Assembly (NCBI RefSeq): GCF_963169125.1
Contig: NC_084793.1
Location: forward strand, 219,878,652 to 219,942,651
Direction: 5' to 3'
Source: Humulus lupulus
Taxonomy: Eukaryota; Streptophyta; Magnoliopsida; Rosales; Cannabaceae
Length of the DNA: 64,000 nt
In this document: piece by piece, positions 23,189 through 34,691 of the stretch
Layout: every line of letters starts with the position of its first letter
Numbering within the stretch: the first letter of the stretch is position 1
Notes under the pieces: generated by a model
Databases searched by the model: none
Told to the model about the DNA's origin: nothing
Seen by the model: the letters and a program-made list of their open reading frames with translations, nothing else
Made by a program: the position numbers and the translations under genes

Positions 23189-25271
23189 TGTAATGACCCA
23201 ACTATTTCTAAGACCTTGGACCATTAGATTTACTATACATAGCTACTATTTTTGGAAAGATACATAAGAAATAATATAACTTTATTAAATCTCGAAATAT
23301 TGTATCAAATACATAATAATAGAAATTATGGCATGGACTCGTTGATTAAAACATAAAACAAAATTTTAGACTAAAGAAAATTGTTTACAAAACTAAATGT
23401 GGAAAAATATGATTTAAAAGACTAAAAATAAATAACTTTATCCTCGATCGACACGCAGTCCACACATTCCATCCATCCTCAACACACAAGCCAAGCTCCC
23501 AAGAATCCTTCTGCCTTCCATATTCATTTTCCTTCATCACACTAAAAATAAAGGAATGAAACTAATGCCCAGCAAGGAAAAACTACTAACATCATAAACA
23601 TACACATAAAGTCATATCATAACATATGAAAAAAAACATATTATAAACATATACTATAAGCAAACAATAAACATATATCATATACTACTACAATGGACAT
23701 TATACTACTTGGGGCTTGTAAACTAAACAAGTCATATGCCCAATAGATTGGTGAGGCTTGCTAGTCAAGCAAGTCATATGCCCATAAATTATTAGGGCTT
23801 GCTAGCTAGATAAGTCATATACCCAAGGTCTAATATCATACTATACATAATGTTGACATATCATAACACAACATAAGATAACATAACATATAACATAAGC
23901 ATAACATATCATATAAGCATACAAAATTCTATCCTATTTTCCTTACCAACACCGGGATATTTGAGAACAAAGACGGGATTTGGAACACTCCTAAAACCAA
24001 CAATACAAATGATGAGTATTTCTAAAGAATAAAGAATGAAAAGACTAGAACTAAACCACCAAGAGAAAACTTATCGAAGAGACACCTTAAGTTCAAAGAA
24101 CTTAAAAACCTAACCACAAAACCATAAAAAAAGTTAGAACCTAAATAAAAACTAATGAAACTAAGGAATCAAACATGATTGAACTTAAGAATAAGGATAC
24201 CTTTGTTGACCTTATAGATTGGCCTAACTCCAATATTGAAATACTCTAATCCTTACACTCCAAGTGTTTGGTAAAGCTTAAGAATGATAAGCCTTTTTTT
24301 TTTCCTTTCCCACCCAAGTGTATCACTCTTATGTTCTCACTAACACCTTGGAGTATGATCATAGCTGAAGAGTAAGTGAAAGGGCTGGGTTCTAAGTCCT
24401 ATTTATAGAGTTCTAGGAATAAAGATCTTCTTTTTGGCTTTGAATAAAAATAATGAATTTAATTGAAAATATTTGAATATTCTTTAGTCAAAGGCTTAGG
24501 ACTTGGTCAAATTTTTTGGAGAGAGGTTTAAGGAGTCAAAGCTTGATTTTTAAAATTAAAAACAAATAGAATCCTAACTTCTAACTCCCTAAATCTCGTA
24601 ACTCTAAACTCACTTACAGAAAAATCAAGATAACTAGAGCTATATGACTTCGATTTAGACCATCTTTATACCGTTAGAAAGATAATTCAATTATCTACAA
24701 CTTTATAGAAATATTATTTTTCGAAATTCATAACATAACTGGGTCAAAAATAGGTTGGAAGTTACAATACTCTAAAGTTACGGAAAATCTATTTAATTAT
24801 CTAAATAACAACCTAATCTACAAATAAATAAAATTGTGACAAATGTCATGCTCCTAATAGATTCTGGTGAAGACTAAGTCTTATATTTCCCTTATTTTAT
24901 CATTAAAATAATAATTCCTTAATAATCATGCATATGAAAAGTGTCATAATCCTATTGGCTCTATCTAAACCTTAGGAATAATCATGCTCATGACAAATGT
25001 CATATTCTTATTGGCTCTATCTAAACCTTAGGTTATAATAATTATCATATTAATAACCAGAAATATTAATCAAACCTTATGTTATAATTAATATTCTTAA
25101 ACTATAGGTCAAACTTATCAAATCCATAACTATTGCTAGGAGTTTCCAACTAAGTCCTGGTTTGAACCAAAATCTACGAAATCTAACATACTACAAACTA
25201 ATACTAGATATTGCTACTACTACTACTACTACTACTATCTAACTAGCTAAGTAAAATTCTGGGACTCTACA
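23189..25271 (-). repeat. Gypsy 5' LTR (right)
   Basis: 2083 bp, TGTAATGACCC to GGACTCTACA. The uninterrupted copy; it carries the three 47-bp units at about 23711-23840 and a (CTA)n microsatellite at 25214-25237 that is longer than in the partner. Confidence 0.93.
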
Positions 25272-26210
25272 CTTATTAATTCCTCGTGACTCCACTATAA
25301 ACTCGGAATTACACTCTTGAATTCATAGAACGCTCTATAACAAATATAGATACACTATTAATTTTCCATCGTTACAACCATAATTGTCACTCTATCCTCT
25401 ATAGACGGTCTACAATGAGATAGGACTAAAATACCGTTTTACCCCTCATTGTATTTTATCCTTAAAACACTTGGTTCTTTGTAAATGATATTTTAGTAAA
25501 CTAATTTAATTACTGAAATGAGATCTCTATCATTTTAACACCTTGAACCAAACTAAAAGGAAACCAGCATTTCACTTCTTCATCAGAAGCTATAGATGTT
25601 CATATCTATGATTAACACTCCCACTCAATTATACTACCGAGTTCCCAAGATGAAAGTATGGGCTAGCCTGTAGGGTAAGCTGGTAACGAACAAGTCAAAG
25701 AACTCAAATAATACAATCAGTTAGAATACTAACCACTCAAAATTGAGATTGAATTGACCTATGGTCAACTATATGATATGACTAGAGTAGATAATAACGG
25801 TATGTTTACTTATCTTATCAACTGTCAATATCAGTCCAGTCCGATGTAACAAATACATCCGATCTTATCTACTTTGCTAATGTTCTGGAAAGAACATAAC
25901 ACTATAATGTGTAAGTAGATCATATCGTAGATTGGCAAGTCAGTGTAAATCCTGTGCACTGAAAAATCTTAGGACTAACCTATTTTGAACATATAACCAT
26001 ATTTATATTCCACTGTGATTACGTCACTATAAATAATATTAGCTATATGCTCGGAATTTAATAGAAGATTATATTAAACAAATAATCATGAAAATAAAAC
26101 ATGTGTACAAAGTGATTGACCAAGTCAAAAAAATGATTTCTATTCTTTTATTGATAATAAAATGAGATTACAAAGAATTTGGATTTTAATTAGGGCATAA
26201 AACCCCAACA

Positions 26211-27949
26211 TTCATGTGGTTTATGTGGTGTTTGGTCGCTTGGAATCCAAAGTTCCATAGGATTGGTTGATGCATGCTTGCTGCCAAAAACTTTCAGTGG
26301 CTTCCAAAGGGCCAAATCTTACCTAAACAACCTAATTATTCAATGATTTTTTTTAATGTATTATTTGGAAATATTACATGATTTTAACATCTTGAACAAC
26401 TGAGAAATGTTTTATATAACTCAAGTTACGAGCTTTTTGGGAATCTAGTGCAACCTGGATTAGGATTTGGCAGTTACGACCTTAAAACTTTGAACAGTTA
26501 GTTAAGTGGGTAAAAAATTATTATTTTTGTGTGAAATTTTTACTAACTATTCTGGACATATTTAATATTAATCCCATATAACAGTTTTTAAAAATTCACT
26601 ATATTTTGGGAGATATAAATTTTCCAACTTAGATGTTCAAAATTGTTTGCTGTCAAGATGGTGTTGTTACAATGATGTCCAACATGCCAAACACTAGGTT
26701 ATTGTCAAATTTTCAAGTGGGACTTTTAGAATTTCATTATTTTGGAAGATTAATTGATTTTAGAATTTTGAAACACTAAAAGACGTTATGTCTAGGTCAA
26801 GTTATAAGCTTTTTGTGATTGATGTGCAAGTTGGAGTGAAAAACTGACAACTTGAATAGTGCATGTTTAAGCAACGTTTTGACAAGTATACAATCAATTT
26901 TTTTAGCTGGTTTTAACTATTTAGACTCTTTTTATATTAATTAAAACCCTGAAATAGTTGACTAAGAAATACCCCATAGATTGTGAGTTTTCTTTTTTCT
27001 AAAAAGGTTGTCAAATCAAATTATGTTTTGGACAGATTTGGTTTTTAAACTTTGAGTCGTAATTCACTAGTCAAATCATGTTTATTTTTCTTAAAGTAAA
27101 TATAAGATAATTTTCTATGGCTTAAGGTTTAAGATTTAAGTGGCTTAAATATAATGAGGTATTATATTTTATTGAAAAATCTTAAGATAGTACTCTTGTA
27201 TGTGATAGCACTTCATTTTTCACAAAAATAATGATCACTTAGGACTAAAATTTGTTTATTTGATTAATTGAAAAAATAAAATCTTTTTTGGATAATAAAA
27301 TTTATTGGTTTCTTGATTTACTAAAAATTGACCTTTTTAATTTACAAGATTAATAAATTAAAATTTTATTTGTCAAACTTGGTAATTCTAATTTCAGAAT
27401 GTTTCCTTTACAATTTAAATAAAGCGAGAGACAGCGTTTAACACTTTTATTTTATAAGGAAAATAAGAAAGCGGCAATGAAATTTTTCTTTAGGCTTAAG
27501 AATGTGGTCTCTTTATGCAATTGGGAACGTATTTCCAAAATTTCTGGCACCATTATTTGTAGGTATTTTTTTATGAATAATGTTATAAGGCTATAAATTC
27601 AAGGGTTTAGTCTATGTTTTAAGATTTAAGAGCAAATGATTTTAATTAATGTATTAAAAATTTGTTAAGTTCATTCCTAATCGCTCAACTTAAAGACATA
27701 AACTTAATTAATCAAATGTCATAATCAATCCGAGTCACTATGTGGTTTCACTACAGTGTTATCTAAGCGGGAAGGCTCGCTTCTGGATAAAAGATTTCCA
27801 CAAGCAAGCGCTGAGGAATCCGGGTAAGACCACACGTTAATGACTAGTATAGATAACTAAGTTATAAGCTAATAATTTGAATTATTCTTAGAAGGTTTAC
27901 TCAAGATCGTGGTCCTAGAGGGTTCACACACTCATGACTAAGGTAAGCA
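26211..27949. other. Right-hand body of the 4.25-kb solo LTR, no gene
   Basis: Non-coding. Contains two or three diverged units of about 200 bp with phrases such as GTTA(C/T)(G/A)AGCTTTTTG followed by TTGGCAGTTACGACC-like text. They are positioned like the 187-bp triplication of the sister LTR at 9000-9590. Confidence 0.5.
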
Positions 27950-28330
27950 GTCCGAGTAGCTACTGCGACGACTACGAACTCCGACTAGCTACCGGGAACT
28001 AAGAAACTGGTTCGCCACCGATGACTATGTAACTAAGGTTGGTTGGCCACCGCAACATGTAAGAAGTCCGGTTTAACGCCTGTGACATAAGAATCTGGTT
28101 AAACTCCGGGACACATAAGTAAGTTGATTCCAATTTCGGCTAGCTACCGTGACAACTATGAACTCCGGCTAGCCATCAGGGAACTAAGTAAGAAACTAGT
28201 TTGCCACCGGTGACTATATATCTAAGGTCGGTTGGCCACCGCAACATGTAAGAAGTCCAGTTTAACACCTCTGACAAAAGAGTCTGGTTAAACCCCGTGA
28301 CACGTAAGTAAGTTAATTATGGAATCAAAT
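27940..28330. repeat. 28-34-bp tandem repeats grouped in two higher-order copies
   Basis: Units such as AAGAATCTGGTTAAACTCCG and GGTTGGCCACCGCAACATGT repeat. A block of about 180 bp (CTCCGACTAGCTACCGGGAA onward at about 27978) is repeated from about 28160 with changes. Located in the 3' third of the LTR. Confidence 0.8.
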
Positions 28331-28484
28331 CTCTATGACTAAGAAAGTACGTCGAATTCTTCTAGCAGTCTGGGTAACCGGTGTAACTAGTTTACACTTG
28401 TCGACGCTATGGTAAGATATGTTAAGGTATAATAAGATATGTTAAGCTATGTTAAAGGTTCCTTCGGAACCCTAAGTAAGTATG

Positions 28485-28790
28485 TGTGTTAAGATATGAA
28501 TGACTAAGTATGTATGTACATTAAGATATGAATGACTAAGTATGTATGTATGTTAAGATATGAATGACTAAGTATGTATGTACGTTAAGATATGAATGAC
28601 TAAGTAAGTATGTATGTTAAGATATGAATGACTAAGTGTGTATGTACGTTAAGTTATGAATAAATAAGTAAATATGTATGTTAAGATGACTAAGTAAGTA
28701 TGTATGTTAAGATATGAATGAATAAGTAAGTATGTATGTTAAGATATGACTGAGTAAGTAAGTATGTATGTTACAAGTATAGACTGTATA
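28485..28790. repeat. 32-bp minisatellite TAAGTATGTATGT(A/T)...
   Basis: Unit TGACTAAGTATGTATGTACA followed by TTAAGATATGAA. Starts at 28501, 28533, 28565, 28597, 28629 and 28661 are exactly 32 bp apart. Later copies shorten. Confidence 0.93.
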
Positions 28791-29212
28791 TATGCTCTGG
28801 GATTTTCTGTGTACAGGTGTACTTTCAGGATATGAATTTTGGTTATGAGGCATTACCATAAGTTTGATAGGACGTTCGCACGTTCTTAAATTTTATATTA
28901 AGGTAATCTCAAAGGCAAAGTGGATCAGTGAGCGCTGGAGTTTATCTAGGAGATTATACATGTGGACTAACCTTTTGGGAATTTATGTTTTGGGGACTAG
29001 AACCCATATGATAACTACGAAATTATTTTGGCCTTGTTGAATGTTTTAACATTATGACACTATAATTTACTTTTAAATATGTGCATAATTCCGAACTCTT
29101 GCATGTTTTGAAAAGTTTTTTTTTATATGGATTTTCGGTTACCTTATTTTTAGAAAATGGTTATGTTTTTCCGCAAATTATGTTAAAAGATTTTACGGGA
29201 TGTTACATTCCC

Positions 29213-29669
29213 ATTGACCCTCCTCAATGAGTTTTCGATAATGAGCCTATAAAATAGAAGTAATAAATTTGAGTTAGTTATATAAAAATAAATATGATTT
29301 ATATAAGTTCAAAATATAAACCAACAATGAATATAGAAAGTAACGGTATATATAAAAACTTACAATCTTTTTTTGAACCTTAGCTGCCTCTCCAATAAGT
29401 TCTCCTTCTTTACTCTTCGGTCGACTCATCGTCCATAAGTCAGCTCTATCAATATCAGATAATTGTTGCCCAGTTTGTTGTTGAAGCATCTCTTCCACAC
29501 GCACGTAGCCTCCTTTATATAGGTTGTGGTTGTATTTGTTCATTGCTCGATATTCTTGCATCTATAATCTCTTATCTTTCCACTCTAGTGTTAATCTTGA
29601 GTTGAAAAATTCTAACCATTGCTCATCATTTATGATGTCCTCAAATCCATGTGGTTTCCTAGGCGAAAA
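29213..29669 (-). pseudogene. CACTA second-gene segment, Transposase_24-like core
   Basis: Minus strand. From 29669 it reads RKPHGFEDIINDEQWLEFF. After a stop, 29561 onward reads MQEYRAMNKYNHNLYKGGYV and DIDRADLWTMSRPKSKEGEL. The (Y)KGGY...L...TG...DRADLW pattern is the core of plant Transposase_24 / PTTA proteins encoded by CACTA elements. An apparent intron (about 29360-29258, ending TTTTATAG) separates it from AHYRKLIEEGQWEPHGRDD, which runs into the 11596 segment. Confidence 0.82.
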
Positions 29670-31571
29670 TGTAGAGTCCAAGAACGTTACTTAGCTAGTT
29701 AGATAGTAGTATTATAGTATTTATAGCATTATCTTTGTAACTGTGGATTTTTTATTCAGACCGGGAATTATTTGGACACTCATAGTAGTACTTATAGATT
29801 TTCTAAGTTTAACCTATAGTTTAAGAATATTAATGTTAACCTAAGGTTTGATTATATGACTGATATTAAGGATAATATTTATTATACTATAAGGTTTAGA
29901 TAAGGACCAATAGGATTTTAAGCACATGTTATGTATGGATGATTAAGGATTAAGTATTTTGAGGATTAAATTTAATAAGGGTAAAAGTTTGAATGCTATA
30001 AGGTCAGTCAGCAGCTTTGAATACATTGAGGGCTTAGTCAAGGCTGTTTACTCCATTCAAACTTAGCTAAAAATGTGTAATTTCGTGTTTAATTAATCAG
30101 TGTGTGCTGATATATCGCAGCTATATGGGGCGATATATCGCAGCATGTAGATACGGAAAACACGAGACGATGGACGACAGCCTCGGGCATACTGGCCCAG
30201 GCGATATATCGCCTACAGGGGGCGATATATCGCCTCCTTCAGCATATTTTGAAACATTTTGAAATCGTTTTCCATTCAGCCATTCAACCTCTTGATAAGT
30301 CCAGCATCTTTTTGAACGAATCTTCAGCCTCTGCTAAACGATAATTCAAACTATTTTCACCTAAAAAGCTATTATTTTTATTCAAGTAAAATTAAGATCC
30401 TTTCATTCATAAACTCTATAAATAGGACCTAGTACCCAGCCATTATTCATCTTTTGCTCTAAGTTCAGAGGCTGCAAGTGCTAAGTGAGTGTGAGAGTGT
30501 AAACACCTGGGTTGGGGAATCATAAGCTTGATCATCATAAGCTTATCAAACACTTTGGGAAGTAAGGTTTTATAGTATTTCGGTTTGAGGTGTAGATTGG
30601 TCTTACAAGTCTCCAAGGTAACCCAAAACTCTAGTTCAATTCTGTACTTTTCTTTCAAGTCTCCTAGTCTTCTACTCAGCCTCTAACCTTAATTTTTATT
30701 TTGGTTAGGAAATCTAAGTTCTTGAGCAAAAAGGTTTTGGTAATTATGTTTCTCAAAGGTTTAGTCCTTCCATTCCTTTCATTTCTTTTTCTTCAAATCT
30801 ACTCACCCTGTTATATATGGTTTTAGGAGTGTTCCAAAAGTCCCAACTCTGTCCTCATATCCCGGTAACTTTGGTAAGGAAATAGGATAAAAATTCATAT
30901 GTTATCTTATGTTTCTTATGTTATGATAAGTGTTATGATATGTATGTTTGTAGGCTTGGGCATATGACCCATATGACTAACAAGACCCCAAATAGATTAT
31001 GGGCATATGACCTGCTTAGCTAGTAGGACCCCACTAATCTCATGGGCATATGACTTGTTTAGTCTATGGGACCCCAAGTAATAATGGCCATTATAGTATG
31101 TGTATGATAAAGTGTTATGTTAAGTTTTTATGTTTCTTATGAAATTATGTATATGAACTATGTGTTAGATTTTTCCTTGCTGGGCATTAGACTCATTCCT
31201 TTTTGTTTATATGTGCAGGAAAATAGCTATAGTGGCGGTAAGATTCATGGATGCTTGGGAGAATGTGTATCGGTGGTGAATGGAGTCAAGGAGTCGAGAG
31301 TTCGATTTTCGAGGATGTACTCTTGTTTTACCTTTTTTATGGTTTCACATGTATTTTTCCGCACTTTCTATGTAACTCCTTTTCACTTTAACTTATGTTT
31401 TGTTTTAAAGACAATGGGATCCCATACCCTACTTGATATTTTATGAGAGTAATTTCTATTTCTACAAGTTTCTAATAAATTTATGGTATTTTCGCAAATG
31501 TAAGTTTTATTAAGGATTTGTATGTATAGTTTCGTTAATGGTCCAAAAGTCTAGAGTAGTGGGTCATTACA
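29670..31571 (+). mobile_element. Solo LTR, 1902 bp, of the gypsy family at 13771-25271 (level 3)
   Basis: Starts TGTAGAGTCC and ends TGGGTCATTACA, with perfect TSD GAAAA (29665-29669, 31572-31576). It is homologous along its length to the complement of the gypsy LTRs (TTACTTAGCTAGTTAGATAG at the start; three roughly 47-bp ATGGGCATATGAC units at 30955-31085; TTGCTGGGCATTAGACTCAT at 31176). No internal domain. The CACTA frame continues when it is removed with one TSD. It differs from the resident gypsy LTRs by a cluster of GCGATATATCGC palindromes at 30106-30235. Confidence 0.92.
30106..30235. repeat. GCGATATATCGC palindromic iterons
   Basis: Four copies of (G)CGATATATCGC or a one-base variant occur at about 30110, 30130, 30202 and 30221, some extended to a longer perfect palindrome GGCGATATATCGCC. 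They are absent from the two gypsy LTRs of the same family. Confidence 0.88.
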
Positions 31572-31576
31572 GAAAA

Positions 31577-32089
31577 CTCATATGGTCTTTTCTCTAAAGC
31601 ATTGTAGATATGTTACCTTGTCGTGTCAGTCTTCCATTGTTTGAACATCTTTGTTGCATCTCTCATTGTTTGCTTTTTGGAGCTATATTCCAACTGAAAA
31701 GTTTTCTGCAAGTTTGAAATAATAATCATATTAAAGCACATATTTGAAAATCTTTAAGTAAAATAGAAGTAATTAAATCATACATTCATTAAATCCCATA
31801 TCTTTGTTTTGGTCTCCACATGAACTTCATTCCATGATTTACAGTTGATGGCCACCATAGTTCTCACTATAAAACCCAAAGTTGAACATTGATTACTTCT
31901 TGCAGTACCTGTTAGTTGACCATACTCATTGAACTTTAAAGGTATAAGATTTCATTCACTTCTATTTTTAATCAATTTATTCACCCATGTGCGTCCTCGC
32001 ACATTTTTCTCATCTGTAATCTCTGGCTCAGTATCAAGATTTTGTTGAGGATTTTCCTTCTCACCACTATCACTAAAAGGATCTGACAT
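31577..32089 (-). pseudogene. CACTA second gene, N-terminal part
   Basis: The first Met at 32089 (minus) opens MSDPFSDSGEKENPQQNLD, then NVRGRTWVNKL, the (R)GRT...N motif that begins many plant CACTA Transposase_24-like proteins. One in-frame TGA follows NRSE. Reading continues through LKFNEYGQLTG, VAINCKSWNEVH and, after an intron-like break, QTMRDATKMFKQWKTD. A solo LTR at 29670-31571 then interrupts it. The start lies about 70 bp downstream of the TNP2-like gene, both on one strand. Confidence 0.8.
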
Positions 32090-32159
32090 CTATGAAACAT
32101 AAAAATCAATATGATAAGTTATATATATAGAGAACAAAAATGTGACAAACAAAAACATA

Positions 32160-32870
32160 TCATAAACAAACCAAAATCACTTTTGCAAGTATGACAAACA
32201 TAATCATATTATACCGGTTATCAATCCATAAACCTTCACCATTTTCACCTAAACAAACACCATCATCATCATCATCAATTTCATCATTACATATTGGTGA
32301 GGTGAATGTGATTGATTCTTCTTCAATAGGTAGATCATGCAAATCACCATCTTTGGTATTCCATTGGTGTTGTAAGCACAATTGACCATTGGTTGTCTAA
32401 AGGATCATTCACATAAAGAACACTTGTTTTGCTTATGTAGCCATTATAAATTGGTTAGATTTGTGTCCTAGTCGAGTTAGGTTTACTAATGTGAAACCAA
32501 AATCTTCATATATTATGTCGTTGTCACTCTTCACCCAATCACAAAAGAAAACAGGTACTCGAGTTGTGATATAATATAACTCCCAAATTTCTTTAATTAC
32601 TCCGTAGAAAGTCATATAACTTTAAACGAGATTTTCGTCTTTCGCACTACATATTTGCATAGCTCCTGCGACAAGACTAACGCCACTATTTTGTGTGGTT
32701 CTGTTGGTATCACACTCCCTAGTATTGAATTTTGTACCGTCGATTATATATGATGAAAACTTGATGACTCTATGAGAAGGGCCTCGAGAGATCCACTTAA
32801 CAACGTCTGACACATTATTTGATGTGTGTTTCAATTCATTGACAACTTAATAGAAATAAAACTAATCAAA
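32160..32870 (-). pseudogene. CACTA TNP2-like transposase, C-terminal (DUF4216-like) part
   Basis: Minus-strand segments 32834-32622 (VVKWISRGPSHRVIKFSSYI, TTQNSGVSLVAGAMQI) and 32615-32433 (YGVIKEIWELYY, VPVFFCDWV, GFTLVNLTRLGHK) match the DUF4216 domain at the C-terminus of plant TNP2-type proteins. They continue as QVFYVNDPLDNQ and an acidic tail (DEIDDDDDGVCLGENGEG) up to 32160. Single stops separate the segments. An intron boundary (TTCTATTAAG) lies upstream at about 32850. Confidence 0.85.
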
Positions 32871-33901
32871 CAACACACCTTACTATATACTAAAAATAAA
32901 ATTGTAACATCCCAAATTCCCTAATATGGCTTAGTGCCTGGATTAGGGGGCCAGGAGGGCCATAATTGATTTAATGTGTTATTATGTGATTATGTGCGTT
33001 GTATTATTATATGACTATGTTTGCATATACGTGGGTCGTTTCTTATAAGAAGGGTATTTTTGTAATTTTGGAATGTTGAGGGCATATTTGTATATTTATG
33101 TGCATGTATGTGATATATGGGTGAGGCCACATTATTATGTGGATGTATTTGAGCTATTCGGCATGAAACAATCCTAGGAAGCAAGTTAGCGCTTTGGTCA
33201 TAACGAGGTCAATTACTGGGCTCGGGGTGAGCCTAGGGGTGACATTATCGATATTGGGTAATGGGGAAATTATTTGGTAATTATTTGAGGATATTGGAAT
33301 TAACGGGAATTGTGAGACAATAATTATGATTAACAGGATAAGTGGCAAATGACAAAATTACCATTGAGGGCTTAAATGGGCAAGGTGTAGGCTAAGGGGC
33401 ATTATGGTCATTTTGGTGCCAAGTTAGTGACTTATCACTCTTTCCCTCAGCAAAAGGAAACCTCACAGCAGCAAAACAGAGCATTCCCTCCCTCTCTTTC
33501 TCGGCTAGCTCTCTGTCTCTCTATCTTTTGGAAGTTTTTATTGAAAGCTTGGGTTTTTGAAGGATTTGAGCCAGGAACTTGTTAGGGTGAAGCTAGGAGG
33601 CCATTTCAACTATTAAGGTAATTATTTTAACCTTTGATTCCCTGAGTTTGTGAGTTTTCTGGTAGTGTTCTTGGGCTGTTCTTGAGCTTCAAAACTCAAG
33701 TATTGATTTTGAGTATTAATGGTGTTTTGATTGTGTTTGAACTTGGGTTTTGATGAGGTTGATGTATTGATGAAGTTTTGGGGTTAAATTATAAGTTTGG
33801 ATGGTGTTTAGATGAGGTTTTCATTATTAGAACTCAGGGGAAAATGCAGGGGAAGAACCAAAAGGTTCTGGGGTGTAGAGTGTTGGGGTTTTATGCCCTA
33901 A

Positions 33902-34676
33902 GAAAGGTCGTCTACCGTCCCACCATGGAATTCATCTCTCAAAGAAGCAGTCTCCCCAGACTTCTGAAGAGGAAGATGCAATGAGAAAATTTCCTTACGC
34001 ATCTGCAGTTGGAAGTCTGATGTATGCCATGTTGTGTACTAGACCAGATATCTGCTATGCAGTGAAAGTAGTGAGCAGGTATCAGTCAAACCTAGGACCG
34101 GAACATTGGATAGAAGTTAAGCATATCCTGAAGTATTTGAGACGGACTAGGGATTATATATTAGTCTACAAGGGTGGTGTTCTAAACCCTATAGGCTACA
34201 CCGATTCAGATTTGCAGACTGATGTCAATGATATGAAGTCTACTTCTGGAATGGTGTTTACTCTTGGGGGTGGAGCTGTGATTTGGAGAAGCGTAAAGCA
34301 GTCTGCAATCTCAGATTCCACCATGGAGGCTGAGTACATAGCTGCATCAGAAGCAGCTAAGGAAATAGTCTGGCTAAAGAAATTCTATTCGGATCTTGGT
34401 ATTATTCCAGAAATGGATAAACCGCTTGTGTTGTTTTGTGACAATACAAGAGCGATAGCCAACTTAAAAGAACCTCAAAGTCACAAGAGGAGTAAGCATA
34501 TAGAAAGGAAGTATCACATTATTCGAGAATATGTGGCCAGGGGAGATGTTAAGGTTATGAAGATTGCAACTGAAGACAATCTTGCAAATCCATTTACAAA
34601 GACACTACCAGAAGCTACATTTGATAAGCATATCAAGGTAATGGGATTAGTAGAATTAAGGCATTAGTTTCAATTG
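33902..34676 (+). pseudogene. Duplicated copia pol tail (RT end plus RNase H)
   Basis: The open segment 33981-34667 (228 aa) is about 96% identical by eye to residues 105-332 of the 41668-42666 segment (nine differences). It has the RNase H acidic residues in YTDSDLQTDV, MEAEYIAASEAAKEIVW and LFCDNTRAIA. It lacks all upstream pol and a start, so it is a truncated duplicate, not a gene. Its 3' end runs directly through a polypurine tract into the LTR at 34692. Confidence 0.92.
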
Positions 34677-34691
34677 GTGCAAGTGGGAGTT

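Larger units (their letters stand above)
13771..25271 (-). mobile_element. Ty3/gypsy element, structurally complete, coding-dead (level 5)
   Basis: Perfect TSD CTTAT (13766-13770, 25272-25276). The LTRs are 13771-18198 (2076 bp net of a nested insertion) and 23189-25271 (2083 bp). The PBS complements initiator-Met tRNA (23175-23186) and a polypurine tract borders the 3' LTR. Domains on the minus strand run gag, zinc knuckle, protease, RT, RNase H, integrase, C-terminal chromodomain-like tail: the gypsy order. The C-terminal tail suggests a Tekay/Del-type chromovirus (inference). Many stops and frameshifts make it non-autonomous. Confidence 0.93.
12856..26210 (-). mobile_element. Copia solo LTR, about 1.85 kb net, reverse, hosting the gypsy element (level 4)
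   Basis: Starts TGTTAGGAAAAC at 12856 and ends CATAAAACCCCAACA at 26210. It is the reverse complement of the LTRs of the copia array at 34692-36552 and 42691-44540. Parts 12856-13770 and 25277-26210 add up to about 1849 bp, full LTR length, with no internal sequence, so it is a solo LTR. Flanks TGCAT and TTCAT match at 4 of 5 positions, compatible with an old TSD. It supplies the clean LTR terminus (CCTAACA in sense) that is mutated in the array copies. Confidence 0.85.
11597..29207 (+). mobile_element. Solo LTR, about 4.25 kb net, hosting levels 4-6 (level 3)
   Basis: Starts TGTAACGCCGCG at 11597 and ends ACGGGATGTTACA at 29207, with perfect TSD TTCCC (11592-11596, 29208-29212). Removing the nested 12856-26210 insertion and its TSD gives about 4251 bp, the same class as 6920-11193. 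Its own parts are 11597-12855 and 26211-29207. A TATA-like CTATTTAAA near 12232 is followed by a CT-rich leader, setting plus orientation. The CACTA reading frame continues across it when it is removed. No coding domain belongs to it. Confidence 0.9.

Noticed and set aside
31117..31446. 109-aa ORF
   Set aside because: Lies wholly within the 29670-31571 solo LTR, has no domain, and the related gypsy LTRs do not keep it open.
33981..34667. 228-aa ORF as an independent gene
   Set aside because: It is the 3' end of copia pol without start, promoter or upstream domains, duplicated from the neighbouring unit.
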